This document shows, piece after piece, positions 60,001-64,000 of a DNA stretch of 64,000 bases. Below the pieces are notes generated by a model. The model saw only the letters and a program-made list of their open reading frames with translations. It was not told the DNA's origin and made no database searches. Origin of the DNA: Daedaleopsis sinensis (Eukaryota; Basidiomycota; Agaricomycetes; Polyporales; Polyporaceae). Location of the stretch: the NCBI GenBank assembly GCA_033807695.1, contig CM066309.1, positions 2,170,001 to 2,234,000 on the forward strand, read 5' to 3'. Made by a program: the position numbers and the translations under genes. How positions within the stretch are numbered: the stretch's first letter is position 1; each line of letters opens with the position of its first letter.

Positions 60001-61873
60001 AAGGATTCTATGGTATCCTTCTGGCTGTCGGCCTGACTGGTGAGCAAATGATGAGCATCGTGGAGGTATGATTCGGCCTCCTCAAGCGCGGCGCGTAGGC
60101 GGTCTTCAACCTCTTGAATAGATGCATCAGCCCGCTCTTTCTCAGCCTCTACCGCTGCCTGAGCCCGCAACTCTGCATCCTGGGCAGCGCACTGCGCCTC
60201 GAGGACTGCTTCTGCCGCTTGAGACTGTGTTTCCTGGACCGCATGGTGAGCGAGCCCGTCAATTGAACGGATCAGGGCTGACACTCGATCTTGCAGTTCG
60301 TCTACTTGCTCCGCATATGTGGCTTGCGCACGCCCAATGATCCATGCCGCATACGCCCACGCAGCATTGGCCAAGTGTGCACTGTGGACCCTGGCCTCCT
60401 CCAAGGTCGCAGCTGAGACAGCTTTAACCTGTTTGACCTCCTCGCTCGCTCTCTTGGCCAGATCCTCAGCGTCAGAGACCCGTCGTGTTGCCTCAGCAAT
60501 CTCCTTAGCAGCAGAGGTCTCTAGAGCCTGCAATGCAGCCTGTCGTTCTTCAAGGGTAGCACGTGCCATAGATAGCGCTGTCCGCAGGTCTTGGTTGTCT
60601 TGAGCGGCCAGTCGGACCTCCGAATCTGCTACTTGTCCTGTCCACTGCATCTCGGCCACCAGCTTCGTCACAGTTGCCTGCGCACAGCTGGCGGCTGCTA
60701 GTTGTGCAGTACGTGCCTCTCTCGCCTCTGCCTGTGCTGCTTGTACCCCTGTCTCCGCTAACACCTGAACCTCCCGTACCTCCCTCTCAAACTGCGCCCG
60801 GAGCTCTTCAAGGTGTGCCTCTGTATTTTCTTCGGACCTCGACGTGTCTGTCTTGAGCCTGCTGACCTCATCTTGCAGTCGCTCTTTGGTCAAACGCAAG
60901 CGTGCCTCTCGCCGCCGTGTATTGTGGAGCTCCCGCTGCAGCGCCTCACGACGCCGTATTTCAGCTTGCGCATCCTCAGGAAGAAGGCGCGTGGTGGAGC
61001 GATGGCCCTTGGCAACACTCTGCGAGAGTGTATGTGCTAATGGGGATGGAGATGGAGACGTGCTGGAGGCTCGAATTTGATGCCTGCTTCCGGAGGTGCG
61101 ACTCGGAAGTGGACTTATTGAATTCAGACTGGGCCTGGCGGCAGCCTGAGGAGGGATGTTCTCCTTGTTAGTACCGGCTCTAGTAGTGTTGATCACAGCA
61201 AAGTTCCTCGATGAGTGTGCACACTGAGCAGGAGAGCGGTGTTTCCGAGGTCTCCAGGTAGTTGTCATGGTGTTCGGAGTGTCCGAAACAGGATGAGGAT
61301 TCGAAGAGTAGCGGTTTTGACGCACGGGCTAGCAGCGCCTATGTAGATTACATAATGCATACCACCGCCATTTTTGAATACTCGATATGACATCTCTTCG
61401 AGCCTTGGGCCTTGATCTCACTGCATCTCAGGTATGCGACATGTATGTGGTGGGTTTTGTTGGGAATGGATTACTGATACAAGTCTTATAGGTCAACATA
61501 TTATACGCCACCAAGAGAACCAGGGTGGCTCCAGCGAAATGAGCCCAAAGAAAACCTTTGCATAGTAATCTTATTATGAATATGCTACATCACAGCCCTC
61601 GAAACACGTCGAGGGATGCAACACGAGACCTTCGAGACATGGACCGGCGCGTCCAAATCCCTCAGCCACTCACGCGTTAGGCGAGAACATGCCGACAGTA
61701 TGCCGAACTTGCGAGCCCAGGGAACTTTGTTTATCTGATCAATCTGCACTCTCATCTAGGATAGATCAAAGGATCCTCTTGATCAAGAGCTATCATCAGG
61801 CTTAACGCTGGCACGCGCGCTTGCTTCTTTCTCCCTCCGGTTGCCCATCCCCACGATTCTTTGGTGGAATCGG
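57061..61873. mobile_element. Probable 4.8-kb DNA transposon
   Basis: One intronless ORF almost fills the interval. On its two sides lie inverted copies of two blocks in the same order: GGGGATGGGCAA (57070-57081) with its reverse complement at 61841-61852, and GTGCCAGCGT (57098-57107) with its reverse complement at 61805-61814. CCGATTC at 57061-57067 likewise has its complement at 61867-61873. Spacing between blocks differs (16 and 26 bp), so the repeats are eroded. The true ends and target-site duplication were not found, and coordinates mark only the outermost matching blocks. Confidence 0.6.
57453..61325 (-). CDS. Large intronless ORF, candidate DDE-type transposase
   Basis: 1290 codons without introns, while nearly every other gene here is intron-rich. 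The start is at 61325 or the second Met at 61271. Residues ~1-115 are Ser/Thr/Pro-rich. About 125-510 are a long coiled coil (heptads of Ala/Glu/Gln). The C-terminal 750 residues are globular: TNICGELSARSVGRFV, then MTISSDGTSHKHVNYDSRH with D606, KIVDLFVHAGCCMHKELNS with D785 and C792-x-x-H795, and PTNDANEGALGSLRVDYR with E1087. A CxxH shortly after the second Asp and a distant Glu is the layout of several DDE (RNase H-fold) transposases. A basic tract (LERKRRRT) lies near residue 1175. I recall similar multi-copy hypothetical proteins in Agaricomycetes, unverified. The catalytic assignment is inferred from spacing and motif shape only. Confidence 0.6.
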   Translation of the reverse strand: MRQNRYSSNPHPVSDTPNTMTTTWRPRKHRSPAQCAHSSRNFAVINTTRAGTNKENIPPQAAARPSLNSISPLPSRTSGSRHQIRASSTSPSPSPLAHTLSQSVAKGHRSTTRLLPEDAQAEIRRREALQRELHNTRRREARLRLTKERLQDEVSRLKTDTSRSEENTEAHLEELRAQFEREVREVQVLAETGVQAAQAEAREARTAQLAAASCAQATVTKLVAEMQWTGQVADSEVRLAAQDNQDLRTALSMARATLEERQAALQALETSAAKEIAEATRRVSDAEDLAKRASEEVKQVKAVSAATLEEARVHSAHLANAAWAYAAWIIGRAQATYAEQVDELQDRVSALIRSIDGLAHHAVQETQSQAAEAVLEAQCAAQDAELRAQAAVEAEKERADASIQEVEDRLRAALEEAESYLHDAHHLLTSQADSQKDTIESFRCQLDEATQSSTHLRTRIHALRNENKALRMRASRFADQKARAADKAAHAAEEQTRTDNTLVLKEDGIVPDNVRALVRDLVELGLKVSHVKGAISAVAQATGTNICGELSARSVGRFVREGGVAAAMQIVEEIHASDSQCPSWYPSCWTMELTGTVTTGMTISSDGTSHKHVNYDSRHAYLHNGDEHSRRFLGIQSAANHTSVAQLQGWKDVVDDFYTIYNDSPRGRADPISTNEFPSKVSGILTDHAEDQKKLARIFAEWKQLCDRHVRGEEALSAAPEESLLPLLSQETASAIERLGGPDAWGSLSPEQLAAENIQIRAAVAHSLGEAAFQALPDSERKIVDLFVHAGCCMHKELNSVKGGNTSMTAYWAASGAEPPVVLMNRDNEAAAEGGSSAARNRAFERSRGGGVKCAELSGAVLRHKDDKKGQQDSYRLFFENELGFQITFPDTSNTRYQSYCEAASALILHLPLYRRYFEHLQEKKDSGKFNHLEQNVYKALHDNPTITELCVLALYAQAVSHPYMRHIRGSEELSTNHLDLGNFHDQLKEFMRRIIADLDLILDPAASHELGAMDGAPWKKPEVIYAVKNLTPGLPHLRGALVAFFTGALATWERFTTGFASGSAVADLQDEHRARAWMPPTNDANEGALGSLRVDYRGAPNMSLHQYNSKVMYRRNDTSTYITTALDSPLDQAFLRKKAREIDASGLERKRRRTIAEEDQRAAQRRRLEREAKSTRTSARLDDLARVIPILNVAALTWSKTTVAVLNKQLEWHREFVDKPSQGNNKVPMKKDVLTKELKLAALVAAVHRYNAAPPAGTPQELVNRCLQVPEPELLEELREYSEEEDGLE

Positions 61874-62844
61874 AACCTCCCATCTTCTCTCCTAAAGCAC
61901 GGTGCCGCTGAAAGTGAAGACTCTACTAGCTGCTCACAAGAAAGGCGAAGTTGCTTCTGCAGCGACGTGGTGTCACAGACACCACAGTCAGATCAAGATC
62001 TCTGGCTGTAGAACTTGCTAGTACTAAATAACGGTTCAAGCGGACAACTTGATGCTCTCCAATGTCTGTGAGCTACACACGAGAGCTAATGAACGCTTGA
62101 ACGACGTCGGATACGAATATAGAAACTACGAAAACTTAAAGCACCAGGCGTACAGACTCCATTGGCAACTAGGCGGCAGCATCTATGGTGACAAGCAATC
62201 TTCCATCACTGTGTGCCCCGGTCGTCGGGAATTTCACGGCGGAGTACTTCGGGAATTGTCTGGAACGGTGATGATGTGTTCTGATGAAGAGCCCCAAGTT
62301 CTGAGCGCTTCGAGGCATCACCACTTGGGGAATTAGTGGGTAGCACACACTAGATTTTGAAACACTTCACCATGTACTGATCCTTCTCACTAACGCATTG
62401 TTCACCATCATTTACGAGTGAGATCACTGTCAAATATATGGTGCATGCCGCCATGATGTATCGTACTTTCAACTGTGGTGCGTGCTGGCATAATCCCTAT
62501 CACACTTGGGTCACAGACTAGGTAAACCTCACCAGACATTCTCTAGACGACACTGCAGACATTTCACCATGTCGCTCACCATGTTTCGGCGTGGTAGAAA
62601 TGTTCTCGGCACTTCGCTTGATGATATTTCCTTGATCTGTAGGCGCAGTCACACTGATAGCATTCTCGAAAATCAGATCATATATTGGCGCTGCCATCCC
62701 AAAAGGGAATACATGGTCGCTACTGGCATCTAGTACACGTCACATCGCGGAAGAGAAGTTCCAACTCGTCGACGTCAAGCCGACGCAGTACAGGGCCCCC
62801 ACTCTGAGGGAGTGCGTATAGTAAGTACTACTATGCAGCCCCAT
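61326..62844. other. Transposon 5' flank and repeat relics
   Basis: 61326-61873 is the promoter side of the large ORF up to the right inverted repeat. A small hairpin ccctcg...cgaggg lies near 61600. 61960-62200 is the most complete copy of the shared 3' element. 62300-62844 shows no supported gene. Confidence 0.5.
61960..62200 (+). repeat. DUF5648-associated 3' element, copy C
   Basis: Contains, in order, gatcaagatctctgg (61991-62005), atgctctccaatgtctgtga, gagctaatga, gtcggatacgaatataga, ttggcaactag and cagcatctatgg. This joins the parts seen separately at 51.5 and 52.1 kb. No DUF5648 gene remains beside it. Confidence 0.65.
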
Positions 62845-63709
62845 CTAGATTTCACAACTCGGTGAGCGACGACGACGAGGACTGGTCTTGAGCTCACTAC
62901 GGTTCAGGTACCCACTGCGGATGGCGTGCTTGCGACGGTTCGAAAGGAACTGCTTGGCCATCTCAGCGGTGACCCAGTTGTTGTGGTACCGCCTGAGAAT
63001 CGGATGAGCCTCGCGGGCCTACACAAATATCGGTGAGCTCCATCAATCACCGAGATGATGACTAGTCACTAAACCATCACACAGGATGACGTACCGCTTT
63101 GTACACCTTGGCAAGGGACTCGGTGCTGTGGCGACGGAAGTCCTCAGTGATGTCGAGCTTGCACATCACTACCAGGTCACGCACGGTGCGCTAGCCAATG
63201 AGCAATGGCAGTGAGTACATTGGCCAGAGCACATGCTGGTTGTCACTCACCTGAATGGACCTGTAGTCGTCGTGTTCAAGCCTAGACAGCCGCTCGAGGT
63301 TGCGTAGGATCCCTCGGGGCTTAGGGATTGTTGCAGCGGTAGCCTGAGCAGCAGGTCCTGCGGCGGGGCCTGCGGCCGCAGCTTGAGCATCAGCGGCAGC
63401 CCTGGCAGCCGCTTCGACTTGGGCATTAGCAGCTGCGACTTCGAGGCGGAGCCGCTCAAGGCCAGCCGTCGCCTCTTGGAGCTGTTCAGCGGCATCTTGA
63501 CGGTCTGATGGTACGCGTGAGTATCATCGCAGACTGTGACCGTGACACTGATAAGGTTCGTGGTTAGACTTACCCTGTACTTCGCCGGTGAGCTTCTGCT
63601 GGAGCTCGGCAATGAGAAGTTCTAGGTCTTTCTTGGTGCGCTTGGTGCAGGAGAGGGAATGAGGAGAGGTGGAAAGCGACCATGGTACGTGACTCACAGG
63701 TCTGGACAT
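62845..63709 (-). CDS. Small coiled-coil protein of unknown function
   Basis: About five exons on the minus strand, from MSRP at 63709 to SCEI at 62845. Segments in order: MSRP, intron (gtgagt...ccaag), RTKKDLELLIAELQQKLTGEVQ, then DAAEQLQEATAGLERLRLEVAAANAQ (coiled coil), an Ala/Pro/Gln-rich linker, GILRNLERLSRLEHDDYRSIQ, RTVRDLVVMCKLDITEDFRRHSTESLAKVYKA, AREAHPILRRYHNNWVTAEMAKQFL and a basic tail SELKTSPRRRRSPS. Frames agree at each GT-AG border examined. A TATA-like tctatata on the plus strand near 63908 suggests the promoter. It lacks a signal peptide and is possibly nuclear given the basic tail. No family recognised. Confidence 0.7.
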
Positions 63710-64000
63710 TGTGCCGGACAATTGATATGGACGGCGATAGTGAGACTTAAAAGAGTGAAGGTGTTTGACAGGTATGGAGCCAGAGGAGAGGAACAACGAA
63801 GAGGTAGTGTTCACGGCAGGGATGTTGGCAGAGGGTGACCGGCACCAGTAGGAGGAAGTTGGAAGGGGGGAAAATGGGGAGGTAGGCGTGTCGTTGAGCG
63901 GTGAGTGGTCTATATACTGAGCGCATATTTTTCGTTGTTTGGCTCACCTTGCGTGGTCATGGAGCTTAGTGCCCCGTGTACCTAGGACAACCGGAAAACG

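Noticed and set aside
61590..61625. ccctcg...cgaggg hairpin as transposon end or terminator
   Set aside because: Only a 6-bp stem; no matching copy at the left side of the element.

Overview
The window looks like nuclear chromosomal DNA from a wood-decay type basidiomycete (Agaricomycetes, possibly Polyporales; no species can be named). The grounds are GC-rich coding sequence, many short (about 50-80 nt) GT-AG introns, and genes typical of that group: an F-box-like protein, a DUF6533 membrane protein, a membrane-anchored P450, a DUF6697-like coiled-coil protein and secreted DUF5648-repeat proteins. Exon models were built by hand from reading frame and splice signals. No tRNA, rRNA or CRISPR array was seen.

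Layout. 1-27.9 kb is an ordinary compact gene region: F-box-like (+), mannose-6-phosphate isomerase (+), a DUF6533 protein built from very small exons (+), triosephosphate isomerase (-), a cytochrome P450 (+), a DUF6697-like coiled-coil protein (-), an NYN-domain protein (-), a bestrophin-family anion channel (-), a 366-bp inverted-repeat MITE, and glycyl-tRNA synthetase (+) with an unusually long first intron. 27.9-43.6 kb is a gene-poor, GC-rich desert full of microsatellites, an 18-bp minisatellite and dispersed short motifs. The only gene I can build there is an unrecognised four-exon gene for a 110-residue protein at 35.2-35.7 kb, behind a TATA box.

43.6-57 kb is a duplicated, partly decayed region. 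It has three paralogous secreted DUF5648 genes that share promoters, an intron and a 3' flanking element. It also has an Arg/Glu-rich coiled-coil gene, a four-helix membrane protein gene, a conserved gene of unknown function, and pseudogene fragments of the last two. 57.06-61.87 kb is probably a 4.8-kb DNA transposon. It carries one intronless 1290-codon ORF with a coiled-coil N-terminus and a candidate DDE-type nuclease core (D606, D785, CxxH 792-795, E1087), bracketed by short interrupted inverted repeats. The window ends with another relic of the 3' element and a small coiled-coil gene (-).

The genes do not form one pathway. TPI and PMI are housekeeping sugar-phosphate enzymes and GlyRS is housekeeping translation. 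The accessory parts are the transposon, the MITE, the desert and the DUF5648 cluster.
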